From the NCBI RefSeq assembly GCF_003855255.1, contig NZ_CP034072.1:2069238-2133237 (forward strand): 64,000 nucleotides of DNA. Direction: 5' to 3'. A model generated the notes under the pieces. That model did no database searches and was not told the DNA's origin. It saw only the letters and a program-made list of their open reading frames with translations. Shown piece by piece: positions 36,833-46,035 of this stretch (the stretch's first letter is position 1; each line of letters starts with the position of its first letter). This stretch comes from Mycolicibacterium nivoides (GTDB lineage Bacteria; Actinomycetota; Actinomycetes; Mycobacteriales; Mycobacteriaceae). The position numbers were made by a program, and so were the translations under genes.

Positions 36833-38005
36833 CTACCCGAGTAAGTCCCGGACGACCCCGTCCGCGAGCAGGCGGCCCCGGTCGGTCAGCACCAGGACTT
36901 CTCGCTGCCGGAGGAGAAGTCCTTCACCACAGAGAGTTTCGGCGCGAACCTGTTCGTCGGCATCGAGCAGTGTCACCGGGAGACCGTCACGAAGCCTGAC
37001 CCGCAGCATCACTTCCTCCACATGCCGGTCGCGAGCATCGAGCTTCTCGAAATCGGCGATGGGCAACCGGTCTTCAGCCAAAGTCTGCGCATAAGCATTG
37101 GGGTGCTTGACATTCCACCACCGGGTGTCCCCGAGGAAGCCGTGCGCTCCGGGGCCGGCGCCCCACCACTCGCCACCACCCCAGTAGCCGAGGTTGTGCC
37201 GGCATTCCCCGCCTTGGGCGCTCCAGTTCGACACCTCGTACCAGTGCAGGCCCGCCGCCGAGAGCCGGCTGTCGAGCAGTTCGTAGCGCTGCGCGAGCAC
37301 GTCGTCGTCGGGCCGGGCGATCTCGCCACGGCGCACGCGGCGGGCCAGGGCGGTGCCGTCCTCGACGATCAGCGAATACGCGGACACGTGGTCGACACCG
37401 GCACCCACCGCGACGTCGATCGAGCGCCGCAGATCGTCGTCGGTCTCCCCCGGCGTGCCGTAGATGAGATCGATGTTGACGTGTTCGAACCCCGCGTCCC
37501 TGGCCTCCACTGCCGCCGCCGGCGCGCGCCCCGGGGAGTGCGTGCGGTCCAGCACCGCCAGCACCTGCGGCGCCGCCGACTGCATGCCAAGGGACACCCG
37601 GGTGTAACCGGCCTCGCGCAACGTCGCGAACATCTCCGGCGAGGTGGACTCCGGGTTGGCTTCGGTGGTCACCTCGGCGCCGACCGCCAGGTCGAAGTTG
37701 TCGCGGACGGCTCCGAGCACCGCGGCCAGGCCGGTACCGCCGAGCAGCGAGGGCGTGCCGCCGCCGACGAACACCGTCTGCACGGGCACGGAACCGACCC
37801 TTTGGGCCGCCAGCCGCAGTTCGACGCGCAACGCGGCCAGCCAGCCGTCGGGGTTCGCACCACCCAGTTCGGCGGGTGTGTAGGTGTTGAAGTCGCAGTA
37901 TCCGCACCGCGTCGCGCAGAACGGAACGTGGATGTAGATGCCGAACGCGCGACCTGGCAGGTGGGCCAACTCGGGTTGGCCGACAGGCGCGGTACGGGTG
38001 TTCAT
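36833..38005 (-). CDS. hemW: Radical SAM protein HemW (HemN-like)
   Basis: This 390-residue protein has the radical SAM cluster motif CATRCGYC (CxxxCxxC) near residues 30-37, preceded by YIHVPF as in the HemN/HemW family. It also has the GGGTPSLL motif and a C-terminal winged-helix-like domain. It is shorter than true coproporphyrinogen dehydrogenases and lacks their extended N-terminus, which fits HemW, a proposed heme chaperone. The gene lies in the same place as Rv2388c. It diverges from the sirA leader region. Confidence 0.88.
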   Translation of the reverse strand: MNTRTAPVGQPELAHLPGRAFGIYIHVPFCATRCGYCDFNTYTPAELGGANPDGWLAALRVELRLAAQRVGSVPVQTVFVGGGTPSLLGGTGLAAVLGAVRDNFDLAVGAEVTTEANPESTSPEMFATLREAGYTRVSLGMQSAAPQVLAVLDRTHSPGRAPAAAVEARDAGFEHVNIDLIYGTPGETDDDLRRSIDVAVGAGVDHVSAYSLIVEDGTALARRVRRGEIARPDDDVLAQRYELLDSRLSAAGLHWYEVSNWSAQGGECRHNLGYWGGGEWWGAGPGAHGFLGDTRWWNVKHPNAYAQTLAEDRLPIADFEKLDARDRHVEEVMLRVRLRDGLPVTLLDADEQVRAETLCGEGLLLRQREVLVLTDRGRLLADGVVRDLLG

Positions 38006-38095
38006 GGTTTTGATTTTCCCAGACTGTCCAGCGCGGACTTTTGCTCACCGTGAGCGCAAATATGGCCCGGTTAGGGCAGGTGGCGACAATCGTGG

Positions 38096-38101
38096 CACAA
38101 T
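38096..38101 (+). promoter_or_regulatory. -10 element of the sirA leader transcript
   Basis: CACAAT ends six bases before the GTG of the Cys-rich leader ORF. This spacing implies that transcription begins at the start codon, so the leader is translated without a 5' UTR. The -35 region is not distinct, as is common in mycobacteria. Confidence 0.5.
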
Positions 38102-38107
38102 GGCGTC

Positions 38108-38203
38108 GTGACTGCCGCCCACAACAGCACCACCCGCATTCAGCTGGTGGCCCGTCGGCATGTCGATTTCAAGCGCGTCTGTAGCTGTTGCTGTCTGCCT
38201 TAA
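38108..38203 (+). CDS. Poly-Cys leader peptide of the sirA operon
   Basis: A 31-codon GTG ORF ends with Cys25, Ser26 and Cys27-Cys28-Cys29, then Leu-Pro and TAA. Such leaderless ORFs upstream of sulfur genes are known cysteine-responsive attenuators in mycobacteria: slow decoding of Cys codons in low cysteine changes downstream mRNA structure and raises expression. A -10-like CACAAT lies just upstream. Between its stop and sirA (124 bases), GGAACC at 38216-38221 could pair with GGTTCC at 38305-38310, just before the sirA ribosome binding site. A 10-base direct repeat ATTCAGCTGG lies inside (38138) and after (38239) the ORF. Confidence 0.85.
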   Translation: MTAAHNSTTRIQLVARRHVDFKRVCSCCCLP

Positions 38204-38327
38204 TCGTGCGTTGATTTCGGAACCCGCCCGCCCAATACATTCAGCTGGCCGCCGGATCTGCGCCGCCGGACAGCCCCACCGGCGATAAGCGCATTCCAGC
38301 GGTCGGTTCCATAAGAGGAGCCAAGCA

Positions 38328-40004
38328 ATGACCGAGGTTCAAGCCCAGCCGCGACCCGCGAAGACTCGCGACGAGGGTCAGTGGGCGCTGGGTAGCCGCG
38401 ATCCCCTGAACCCCAACGAGGTGTTCAAACAGGAGGATGACGCCCTCAACGTCCGGGCCCGCATCCTCGACGTCTACTCCAAGCAGGGCTTCGACAGCAT
38501 CGACAAGACCGACCTGCGCGGCCGGATGCGCTGGATGGGCCTGTACACCCAGCGTGAGCAGGGCTATGACGGCACCTTCACCGGTGACGACAACGCCGAA
38601 CTGTTGGAGGCCCCGTTCTTCATGATGCGGGTGCGCTCCGACGGCGGCGCGCTGACCGCCAAGTCGCTGCGCACGCTCGGCGAGATTTCGACCGAATTTG
38701 CCAGGGACACCGCTGACATCACCGACCGGGAGAACATCCAGTACCACTGGATCCGCATCGAGGACGTACCGGAGATCTGGCGCCGGCTCGAAGAGGTCGG
38801 TCTGCAGACCACCGAGGCCTGCGGCGACTGCCCCCGCGTCGTCCTGGGTTCGCCGCTGGCCGGTGAATCCCTCGACGAGGTACTCGATCCGACGCCCGCG
38901 CTGGAAGAGATCGTCCGCCGCTACATCGGCAACCCGCTGCTGTCGAACCTGCCGCGCAAGTTCAAGACCGCGATCTCGGGCCTGCAAGACGTGGCGCACG
39001 AGATCAACGACGTGGCGTTCATCGGGGTCAATCACCCCGAGCACGGCCCCGGCCTCGACGTGTGGGTCGGAGGTGGCCTGTCCACCAACCCGATGCTGGC
39101 CCAGCGCCTGGGCGTCTGGGTGCCGCTGGACGAGGTGCCCGACGTCTGGGAGGGCGTCACCTCGATCTTCCGCGACTACGGCTACCGCCGCCTGCGCAAC
39201 AAGGCCCGGCTGAAGTTCCTGGTCAAGGACTGGGGCCCGCAGAAGTTCCGCGAGGTGCTGGAGACCGAGTACCTCAAGCGCAAGCTGATCGACGGTCCTG
39301 CGCCCGAGCAGGTGCCCCACAACATCGACCATGTCGGCGTACAGAAGCTCAAGAACGGTCTGAACGCCGTCGGCGTCGCACCGATCGCCGGTCGGGTGTC
39401 CGGCACCATCCTGACCAAGGTCGCCGATCTGGCCGAGGCCGCCGGGTCCGATCGGATCCGGTTGACCCCGTACCAGAAGCTGATCGTGCTCGACGTGCCC
39501 GATGACAAGCTCGCCGAACTGCGCGCCGGTCTCGATGCGCTGGGACTGTCCTCGACCCCGTCGCGCTGGCGGCAGAACGTGATGGCCTGCACCGGCATCG
39601 AGTACTGCAAGCTGTCCTTCGCCGAGACCCGGGTGCGGGCACAGAGCCTGGTACCCGATCTGGAGGAGCGCCTCGCCGACCTGAACTCGACGCTGGACGT
39701 GCCGGTGACGGTCAACCTCAACGGCTGCCCGAACTCGTGCGCCCGCATCCAGATCGCCGATATCGGCTTCAAGGGGCAGATGATCGACGACGGCGACGGG
39801 CCCGAGGAGGGCTTCCAGGTGCATCTGGGCGGCAGCCTCGGCCTGGACAGCGGATTCGGCCGCAAGTTGCGCCAGCACAAGGTGTTGTCCACCGAACTCG
39901 GTGACTACGTCGAGCGGGTCGTCCGCAACTTCGTGAAACAACGCGAGGACGGCGAGCGTTTCGCCCAGTGGGCCGTTCGGGCCGACGAGGCGGACTTGAG
40001 GTAG
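38328..40004 (+). CDS. sirA: Ferredoxin-dependent sulfite reductase SirA (NirA)
   Basis: This 558-residue sulfite/nitrite reductase reduces sulfite to sulfide with six electrons using siroheme and a [4Fe-4S] cluster. The cluster and siroheme ligands are in ACTGIEYCKLSF (about residue 420) and NLNGCPNSCARIQIAD (about 465). The N-terminal half has the usual MMRVRSDGGALTAK parachute region. The gene matches Rv2391. An AAGAGGAG ribosome binding site precedes the ATG. It heads sirA-cysH-sirB and is probably controlled by the upstream Cys-rich leader ORF. Confidence 0.94.
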   Translation: MTEVQAQPRPAKTRDEGQWALGSRDPLNPNEVFKQEDDALNVRARILDVYSKQGFDSIDKTDLRGRMRWMGLYTQREQGYDGTFTGDDNAELLEAPFFMMRVRSDGGALTAKSLRTLGEISTEFARDTADITDRENIQYHWIRIEDVPEIWRRLEEVGLQTTEACGDCPRVVLGSPLAGESLDEVLDPTPALEEIVRRYIGNPLLSNLPRKFKTAISGLQDVAHEINDVAFIGVNHPEHGPGLDVWVGGGLSTNPMLAQRLGVWVPLDEVPDVWEGVTSIFRDYGYRRLRNKARLKFLVKDWGPQKFREVLETEYLKRKLIDGPAPEQVPHNIDHVGVQKLKNGLNAVGVAPIAGRVSGTILTKVADLAEAAGSDRIRLTPYQKLIVLDVPDDKLAELRAGLDALGLSSTPSRWRQNVMACTGIEYCKLSFAETRVRAQSLVPDLEERLADLNSTLDVPVTVNLNGCPNSCARIQIADIGFKGQMIDDGDGPEEGFQVHLGGSLGLDSGFGRKLRQHKVLSTELGDYVERVVRNFVKQREDGERFAQWAVRADEADLR

Positions 40005-40012
40005 ATCGCGAG

Positions 40013-40714
40013 ATGAGCGCATTGACTGAAGCGGAATTGATCGAGCTGGCCGAGCGCGGTGCGGCCGAGCTGGCCGACGCCGGCGCCGAGGAACTCCTGC
40101 GCTGGACCGACAAGCACTTCGGCGGCAACTACGTCGTAGCGTCCAACATGCAGGATGCCGTGCTCGTCGAGATGGCGGCCAAGGTGCGCCCGGGCGTGGA
40201 CGTGCTGTTCCTTGACACCGGCTACCACTTCGCCGAGACCATCGGTACCCGCGACGCCGTGGAACAGGTGTACGGCGTGAACGTGGTAAACGTGCATCCC
40301 GAGAACACCGTCGCCCAGCAGGACGCGCTGCACGGTAAGGACCTGTTCGCCCGCGATGCCGCCGCCTGCTGCCGGATGCGCAAGGTCGAACCGCTGGGCA
40401 AGGCCCTGGCGGGCTACAGCGCGTGGGTCACCGGTATCCGCCGGGTGGAGGCGCCGACGCGCGCCAACGCCCCGCTGATCAGCTGGGATGCCGCCTTCGG
40501 CCTGGTGAAGATCAACCCGATCGCGGCCTGGTCCGACGACGAGATGCAGGCCTACATCGAGGCCAACGACATCCTGGTCAATCCCCTTGTGTACGACGGC
40601 TATCCGTCCATTGGGTGCGCCCCGTGCACGACCAAGCCGGCCGAAGGCGCCGATCCGCGCAGCGGCCGGTGGGCCGGCCAGGCCAAGACGGAGTGCGGGC
40701 TGCACGCCTCGTGA
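40013..40714 (+). CDS. cysH: Adenylylsulfate (APS) reductase CysH
   Basis: This 233-residue reductase converts APS to sulfite using thioredoxin. It has the [4Fe-4S] Cys pairs typical of APS-specific enzymes (ACCRMRKVEPL and CAPCTTKP) and a C-terminal ECGLH with the nucleophilic Cys. The phosphate-binding SNMQDAVL and FLDTGYHF blocks are present. The ATG (MSALTEAE) is used; the frame continues upstream into sirA without homology. Eight bases separate it from sirA and seven from the next gene, so the three are one operon delivering and consuming sulfite. Confidence 0.94.
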   Translation: MSALTEAELIELAERGAAELADAGAEELLRWTDKHFGGNYVVASNMQDAVLVEMAAKVRPGVDVLFLDTGYHFAETIGTRDAVEQVYGVNVVNVHPENTVAQQDALHGKDLFARDAAACCRMRKVEPLGKALAGYSAWVTGIRRVEAPTRANAPLISWDAAFGLVKINPIAAWSDDEMQAYIEANDILVNPLVYDGYPSIGCAPCTTKPAEGADPRSGRWAGQAKTECGLHAS

Positions 40715-40721
40715 GGTTTCG

Positions 40722-41435
40722 GTGACGCTCGTTCTCACAGCACACGGCAGCGCGGACCCGCGTTCGGCGGCGAATGCGCATGCCATCGGCGGGCATCTGC
40801 GTCGCCTGCTGTCCGACACCGAGGTACGGGTCGCGTTCTGTGAACAGAACGCACCCAACCTCACCGAGGTGCTGCCCGGCGTGGAGCCCGGCGCCGTTGT
40901 GGTGCCGTTGCTGCTGGGCAGCGCCTATCACGCCCGGATCGACATTCCTGGGCTGATCGCCGACTCGGGTGCCGAGGTGACCCAGGCCGATGTGCTCGGC
41001 GATGATCCCCGTCTGTTGCAGGTGGTGCGGGAGCGGCTGACCGCGGTGGGCGTGTCCCGGTTCGACGCGGACCTCGGCGTGATCCTCGCCGGGGTCGGCT
41101 CGTCACATCCGGCCGCCAATGCGCGCACCGCCGCACTTACCGCAGCGCTGGCAGAGGGCACCCGCTGGGTTGGCACCCACGTGGCGTTCGCCACAGGGCA
41201 GACCCCGTCCCTGCCGGAGGCCGTCGAGCGTTTGCGGCAACGCGGCGCGCGCCGCCTGGTGATCGCCCCCTGGTTCCTGGCACACGGCCGGATCACCGAC
41301 CGGGTTGCCGAATTCGCCTGTACCGCAGGCATTCCGATGGCTGAACCGCTTGGCGCGCATCGCCTGGTGGCGGCCACGGTGCTCGATCGCTACGAAGAGG
41401 CGCTCGCCGCACGCAGCGCCGGCTTCGCCGCCTGA
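40722..41435 (+). CDS. sirB: Sirohydrochlorin ferrochelatase-like protein (CbiX/SirB)
   Basis: This 237-residue protein has two CbiX-like halves. The metal-ligand His is in LTAHGSADPRS at the N-terminus, with a second conserved region around VVPLLLGSAYHARIDIPG, and the later half has IAPWFLAHGRI. The family inserts Fe2+ or Co2+ into sirohydrochlorin. Next to sirA it most likely makes the siroheme that sulfite reductase needs. The GTG start follows GAGG by about six bases. It corresponds to Rv2393 (che1). Confidence 0.87.
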   Translation: MTLVLTAHGSADPRSAANAHAIGGHLRRLLSDTEVRVAFCEQNAPNLTEVLPGVEPGAVVVPLLLGSAYHARIDIPGLIADSGAEVTQADVLGDDPRLLQVVRERLTAVGVSRFDADLGVILAGVGSSHPAANARTAALTAALAEGTRWVGTHVAFATGQTPSLPEAVERLRQRGARRLVIAPWFLAHGRITDRVAEFACTAGIPMAEPLGAHRLVAATVLDRYEEALAARSAGFAA

Positions 41436-41458
41436 CCCCCGCACCATTCAGAGCAATC

Positions 41459-41485
41459 GCGCCCCTGGGTACCGCCCGGGGGCGC
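41459..41485 (+). terminator. GC-rich hairpin after sirB
   Basis: GCGCCCC and GGGGCGC form a 7-bp stem around a 13-base loop, starting 24 bases after the sirB stop. No U-tract follows, which is common for mycobacterial terminators, so the assignment is tentative. Confidence 0.4.
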
Positions 41486-41495
41486 CTTCATTGGC

Positions 41496-41554
41496 TTGAC
41501 TCCTATACCCCAAGGGGTATATTCGACGGTATTGGTATACCCCCCTAGGTATAC
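41496..41554 (+). promoter_or_regulatory. CstR-type operators and promoter of the persulfide operon
   Basis: A strong promoter TTGACT (41496-41501) - 16 bases - TATATT (41518-41523) has in its spacer the perfect palindrome TATACCCCAAGGGGTATA (41504-41521). A second, imperfect palindrome GTATACCCCCCTAGGTATAC lies at 41535-41554. AT-flanked C4/G4 palindromes are typical operators of the CsoR/CstR family. Binding would block RNA polymerase at both the -10 and the start site. A related palindrome precedes the cstR gene. Confidence 0.85.
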
Positions 41555-41580
41555 AGATCCACCCGTCAAGGAGTCGAACA

Positions 41581-42960
41581 ATGAAGTTCATCCAGTACTA
41601 CCTGGACTGTCTGTCGCACGCGTCGTACCTGATCGGCGATGAGTCGTCCGGGCGCGCCGTCGTCGTCGACCCGCAGCGCGACGTCGCCGAGTACGTCGCC
41701 GACGCCGAGAAGCTCGGCATGCAGATCACCCACGTGATCGAAACCCACTTCCACGCCGACTTCCTGTCCGGCCACCTCGAGCTGGCCGAGGCCACCGGCG
41801 CCGCGATCGTGTACTCGTCGGTCGCCCAGCCGGAGTTCGACCACATGGGAGTCGAAGACGGCCAACGCATTTCATTCGGCGAGGTGGTGCTGGAATTCCG
41901 GCACACCCCCGGTCACACCCCCGAATCGATGAGCATCGTGGTCTACGAGCACGCCGGCGACGACGTGCCCTACGGCGTCCTGACCGGTGACACCCTGTTC
42001 ATCGGCGACGTCGGTCGGCCCGACCTGCTGGCCTCGATCGGCTTCACCCGCGACGAGCTGGCCGACAAGCTCTACCACTCGCTGCACGAGAAGCTGCTGC
42101 CGCTGCCCGATGCCACGCGGGTCTTCCCGGCCCACGGCGCGGGTTCGGCCTGCGGCAAGAACCTGTCCACCGAGCTGTCGTCCACCATGGGTGAGCAGAA
42201 ACAGACCAACTACGCGCTGCGCGCACCGGACAAGCAGTCCTTCATCGAGCTGGTCACCGCCGGACAACCGCCCGCCCCGGGCTACTTCGTCTACGACGCG
42301 ATCCTCAACCGCAAGGACCGCGCACTGCTCGACGAGGAGGCGATGCCGAAAGCGCTGGACTACGGTCAGGCCACGGACGCCGTCGCGAACGGGGCCATGC
42401 TGATCGACGGCCGCAGCCCCGAGGATTTCGCGCTGGGTCATTTGCGCAACGCAGTCAACATCGGGCTGGCCGGGCGCTACGCCGAATTCGCCGGATCGGT
42501 GGTCAAACCCGACGCCGACATCGTGCTGGTCACCGACCCGGGCGAGGAGCGCGAGGGCAAGAATCGCCTGGCGCGCATCGGGTTCGACAGGGTGCTGGGT
42601 TACCTCGACAATCCGGAGCGGACGATGTTCGAGAACCGCGACGATGTGACGGTCGCCTCACGGTTGACCGCCAGCGCCTTCGACGAGCGGGCGGCCGCAG
42701 TCGCAGACCTGCAGATCGTCGACGTGCGCAATCCTGGTGAGACCGAGGCGGGCATGATCCCGGGCGCGGTCAACATCCCGGTGGGTCAGCTGGCGGATCG
42801 GACCGACGAATTGGATCGCACCCGCCCGACCGTGGTCTACTGCGCCGGCGGCTACCGCTCTTCTGTGGCGGCCAGCCTGCTGCGTCAGCGCGGCTTCACC
42901 GATGTCAGCGACATCCTGGGCGGCTACGGCGCCTGGGCTGACAGCACCCACGCCGCCTGA
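41581..42960 (+). CDS. cstB: Persulfide dioxygenase-rhodanese fusion (CstB-like)
   Basis: This 459-residue protein has an N-terminal metallo-beta-lactamase domain of the ETHE1 persulfide dioxygenase type (THFHADFLSGH, His56, His58 and Asp60; later HTPGHTPES and GDTLFIGDVGRPDL). A rhodanese-like domain without catalytic Cys follows (MLIDGRSPEDFALGHL, about 265-345), then an active rhodanese domain (VVYCAGGYRSS, Cys421). This three-part layout matches staphylococcal CstB, which turns persulfides into thiosulfate. It is the first gene downstream of two CstR-like operators and is followed by a sulfide:quinone oxidoreductase, so the role is sulfide and persulfide detoxification. Confidence 0.9.
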   Translation: MKFIQYYLDCLSHASYLIGDESSGRAVVVDPQRDVAEYVADAEKLGMQITHVIETHFHADFLSGHLELAEATGAAIVYSSVAQPEFDHMGVEDGQRISFGEVVLEFRHTPGHTPESMSIVVYEHAGDDVPYGVLTGDTLFIGDVGRPDLLASIGFTRDELADKLYHSLHEKLLPLPDATRVFPAHGAGSACGKNLSTELSSTMGEQKQTNYALRAPDKQSFIELVTAGQPPAPGYFVYDAILNRKDRALLDEEAMPKALDYGQATDAVANGAMLIDGRSPEDFALGHLRNAVNIGLAGRYAEFAGSVVKPDADIVLVTDPGEEREGKNRLARIGFDRVLGYLDNPERTMFENRDDVTVASRLTASAFDERAAAVADLQIVDVRNPGETEAGMIPGAVNIPVGQLADRTDELDRTRPTVVYCAGGYRSSVAASLLRQRGFTDVSDILGGYGAWADSTHAA

Positions 42961-43001
42961 AACCGCGCACACCCTCTGAGAGACAGGAAAACACAACAAG
43001 C

Positions 43002-44213
43002 ATGTCGACCCCAGTCAAGCACGAGGTCCTGATCATCGGCGGCGGCACGGCCGGGATCACCGTGGCGGCCCGATTGCTGCGCAAGCACTACCGCGACGTG
43101 GCGATCATCGAGCCGTCCGACAAGCACTACTACCAGCCGCTGTGGACGCTGGTGGGCGGCGGCCAGGCTACGGCCGCCGAAACCGAGCGCGCCGAAGGCT
43201 CGGTCGTGCCACGCGGCGCCACCTGGATCAAGAGTGCGGTCACGGCCGTCGACCCGGATGCCAACACGGTCACGTGTGCCGACGGAGCCACCTACGGCTA
43301 TGACGTACTGGTGGTGGCGCCGGGCATCCAGCTGGACTGGGAACGCACCGAGGGTCTGTCCGACACCCTTGGCAAGGACGGCGTCTCGTCGAACTATCTG
43401 TTCGACCTGGCGCCGCGCACTTGGGAGTTCATTCGCAACACCCGGTCCGGGACGGCCGTGTTCACCATGCCGTCGGGACCGATCAAGTGCGCGGGTGCAC
43501 CGCAGAAGATTGCCTACCTGGCCTGCGACCACTGGCGGCGCCAGGGTGTGCTCGACAAGATCGACGTGCACCTGGTGGTCCCGACCCCGCGGATCTTCGG
43601 TATCCCCGCGATCGCCGACAACCTGGACAAGGTCATCGCCGACTACGGCATCACGTTGCACACCGGAAGTGAAGTGCGGTCCATTGATTCGGCGGCGCGC
43701 AAGGTCACGATGACCAACATTGCGGAGGGAATCGAGACCACGCTCCCCTACGACGTACTCCACGCGGTCCCGCACCAGTCGGCGCCGGACTGGATCAAGA
43801 CCAGCCCGCTGTCCACGAGCCATGTCGGTGGGGACGCCAACGGGTATGTCGACATCGACAAGCACACGATGCAGCACGTGCGCTACCCGAATGTATTCGC
43901 ACTCGGCGATGCGGGATCGTCCCCGAACTCGAAAACCGGTGCGGCCATTCGCAAGCAGGCACCCGCCGTGGTCGAGAACATCGGTGCGGTCCTGAGCGGA
44001 CGCCCGCTGTCGGGATCCTACGACGGCTATGCGTCCTGCCCCATCGTGACGTCCTCACACGACATGTTGCTGGCCGAGTTCGACTACGACTTCGCCCTCA
44101 AACCCTCCTTCCCCCTGCTCGATCCGGTGAAACCACACCGGCCGTACTGGTACCTGAAGAAGTACGGACTACCCGCCATGTACTGGAACCTGATGTTGAA
44201 AGGTCTTGCCTGA
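43002..44213 (+). CDS. sqr: Sulfide:quinone oxidoreductase
   Basis: This 403-residue FAD enzyme has an N-terminal dinucleotide-binding motif VLIIGGGTAGITVAARLL and the YYQPLWTLVGGG block typical of mitochondrial-type SQRs. The Cys motif MPSGPIKCAGAPQKIAYLACDHW (described at about residues 155-178) provides catalytic Cys, and FALGDAGSSPNSKTGAA is the second FAD site. It oxidises sulfide, passing electrons to quinone and producing persulfide, the substrate of the upstream CstB-like protein. It follows cstB by 41 bases and its TGA overlaps the next ATG. Confidence 0.9.
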   Translation: MSTPVKHEVLIIGGGTAGITVAARLLRKHYRDVAIIEPSDKHYYQPLWTLVGGGQATAAETERAEGSVVPRGATWIKSAVTAVDPDANTVTCADGATYGYDVLVVAPGIQLDWERTEGLSDTLGKDGVSSNYLFDLAPRTWEFIRNTRSGTAVFTMPSGPIKCAGAPQKIAYLACDHWRRQGVLDKIDVHLVVPTPRIFGIPAIADNLDKVIADYGITLHTGSEVRSIDSAARKVTMTNIAEGIETTLPYDVLHAVPHQSAPDWIKTSPLSTSHVGGDANGYVDIDKHTMQHVRYPNVFALGDAGSSPNSKTGAAIRKQAPAVVENIGAVLSGRPLSGSYDGYASCPIVTSSHDMLLAEFDYDFALKPSFPLLDPVKPHRPYWYLKKYGLPAMYWNLMLKGLA

Positions 44214-44809
44214 TGTCCACCTCGTCGATCATCGACGCCGCCGAACTGAACGAACTCAAGCAGACCGGTAACGGCCCGCGGCTCATCGATGTCCGCACGC
44301 CCGGCGAGTTTGAAACCGCCCACATCCCAGGCTCTTACAACGTGCCACTGGATCTGCTGCAGGAACATCGGGACGAGATCGCCCAGCACCTCGACGAGAA
44401 CGTCGTGCTGATCTGCCGCTCCGGGCAGCGGGCGAGCACCGCCGGCCAGACCCTGCGCGACGCCGGTCTGCCGAACGTCTCGATCCTCGAGGGCGGCATG
44501 ACCGCCTGGCACGACAAGGGATTCGGGGTGCGCCGTGGCGCGCAGCGCTGGGACCTGGAACGCCAGGTCCGCCTGGTTGCCGGGTCGATCGTGCTGAGCA
44601 GTGTCCTGGGCAGCATCGCCTCCCCGAAGCTGAAGTGGGTCGCCGCGGCGATCGGAGCCGGGTTGACCACCGCCGCGCTGACGAACACTTGCGCCATGGG
44701 CATGATGCTGGCCAAGCTGCCGTACAACCGCGGTGCGTCCTGTGATGCCCAGAGCGTCGTCGAGCAGCTGATCGGTTCCACGCAAACACCTTCCGGCGCG
44801 TTGGCATGA
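44213..44809 (+). CDS. Membrane-anchored rhodanese (YgaP-like)
   Basis: This 198-residue protein has an N-terminal rhodanese domain with active-site CRSGQRAS (Cys about 66) and the LIDVRTPGEFETAHIPG signature. Two hydrophobic segments follow at about 120-165 (DUF2892-type), as in YgaP. It probably moves sulfane sulfur at the membrane. Its ATG overlaps the sqr stop by one base and its stop overlaps the next start by four, so it belongs to the cstB-sqr operon. Confidence 0.87.
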   Translation: MSTSSIIDAAELNELKQTGNGPRLIDVRTPGEFETAHIPGSYNVPLDLLQEHRDEIAQHLDENVVLICRSGQRASTAGQTLRDAGLPNVSILEGGMTAWHDKGFGVRRGAQRWDLERQVRLVAGSIVLSSVLGSIASPKLKWVAAAIGAGLTTAALTNTCAMGMMLAKLPYNRGASCDAQSVVEQLIGSTQTPSGALA

Positions 44810-45666
44810 TCGCCGTCGCTGTCGCGCTGGCCGTCCTGGTCGGGGTGTCCCTCGGACTCCTCGGCGGGGGCGGCTCGATCCTGACCGTTCCGCTGCTGGC
44901 ATATGTGGCCGGCATGGAGGCCAAGCAGGCGATCGCCACGTCGCTGCTGGTCGTCGGGGTGACCAGCGCGGTCAGCACCTTGTCGCATGCGCGCGCCGGC
45001 CGGGTGCAATGGCGCAGTGGCCTGATGTTCGGGGCGGCCGGCATGGTCGGCGCGTACCTGGGCGGACTGCTGAGTTATGTCGTGCCCGGATCGGTACTGC
45101 TGACCGCCTTCACGGTCGTGATGATCGCCACGGGTATCGCAATGATCAAGGGACGCAAGGCGTGCGATCAGACGACTCGGACGATGCCCGTGGTCAAGGT
45201 CCTGCTGATGGGGCTGGGGGTCGGCGTGGTGACCGGAGCCGTCGGAGCCGGCGGTGGGTTCCTGGTGGTGCCCGCCCTGGCGCTGCTGGGTGGTCTGCCC
45301 ATGCCCGTCGCGGTGGGAACCTCTCTGCTGGTGATCACGATGAACTCGGCCGCAGGTCTGGCCGGACATCTCAGCACCGTGCCGATCGACTGGACGATCG
45401 CCGGCGCAGTCACCGCCGCGGCGGTGCTGGGCAGCCTGCTGGGCACCCGCCTGACCGCGCGCGTCGACCCCGACGCGGTGCGCCGGGCCTTCGGCTGGTT
45501 CGTGTTACTCATGGCGTCGCTGATCCTCGGCCAGGAAGTCCACCCCGCCATCGGGCTCACCGCCGCCGGACTGACTGTGCTGGCCGGCCTCGGCAACCTG
45601 AGCTGTGCCCGGCTCGGATGGTGTCCGCTGCGGTGGATTTTCGGTCCACCTGCTACGACAACATGA
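44806..45666 (+). CDS. TauE/SafE-family sulfite/organosulfur exporter
   Basis: This 286-residue polytopic protein has seven to eight predicted membrane helices. The duplicated TauE/SafE motif is visible as LGLLGGGGSILTVPLLAYVAG at the N-terminus and GAVGAGGGFLVVPALALLGG at about 145-165. The family exports sulfite, sulfoacetate or thiosulfate-like anions. In the staphylococcal cst system a TauE protein accompanies CstA/CstB/SQR, so export of an oxidised sulfur product is likely. Coupled by ATGA to the rhodanese gene. Confidence 0.88.
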   Translation: MIAVAVALAVLVGVSLGLLGGGGSILTVPLLAYVAGMEAKQAIATSLLVVGVTSAVSTLSHARAGRVQWRSGLMFGAAGMVGAYLGGLLSYVVPGSVLLTAFTVVMIATGIAMIKGRKACDQTTRTMPVVKVLLMGLGVGVVTGAVGAGGGFLVVPALALLGGLPMPVAVGTSLLVITMNSAAGLAGHLSTVPIDWTIAGAVTAAAVLGSLLGTRLTARVDPDAVRRAFGWFVLLMASLILGQEVHPAIGLTAAGLTVLAGLGNLSCARLGWCPLRWIFGPPATTT

Positions 45667-45675
45667 CGCCAGAAA

Positions 45676-45693
45676 CATACCCCCACGGGTATG
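45676..45693 (+). promoter_or_regulatory. CstR-type operator before cstR
   Basis: CATACCCCCACGGGTATG is an 18-base near-palindrome of the same form as the two operators upstream of cstB. It lies ten bases after the exporter stop and 49 bases before the regulator start, suggesting autoregulation from a separate promoter. Confidence 0.75.
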
Positions 45694-45697
45694 ATGA

Positions 45698-46003
<306 letters not shown>

Positions 46004-46013
46004 CCGGGTGGGC

Positions 46014-46035
46014 CTGACCGTCAGCTGACGGTCAG
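46014..46035. terminator. 22-bp perfect palindrome between cstR and cysA
   Basis: CTGACCGTCAG and its exact inverse complement abut, giving a perfect 22-base palindrome between two convergent genes and including the cysA stop. It probably acts as a bidirectional terminator, although a loop-free palindrome could also bind a protein dimer. Confidence 0.5.
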
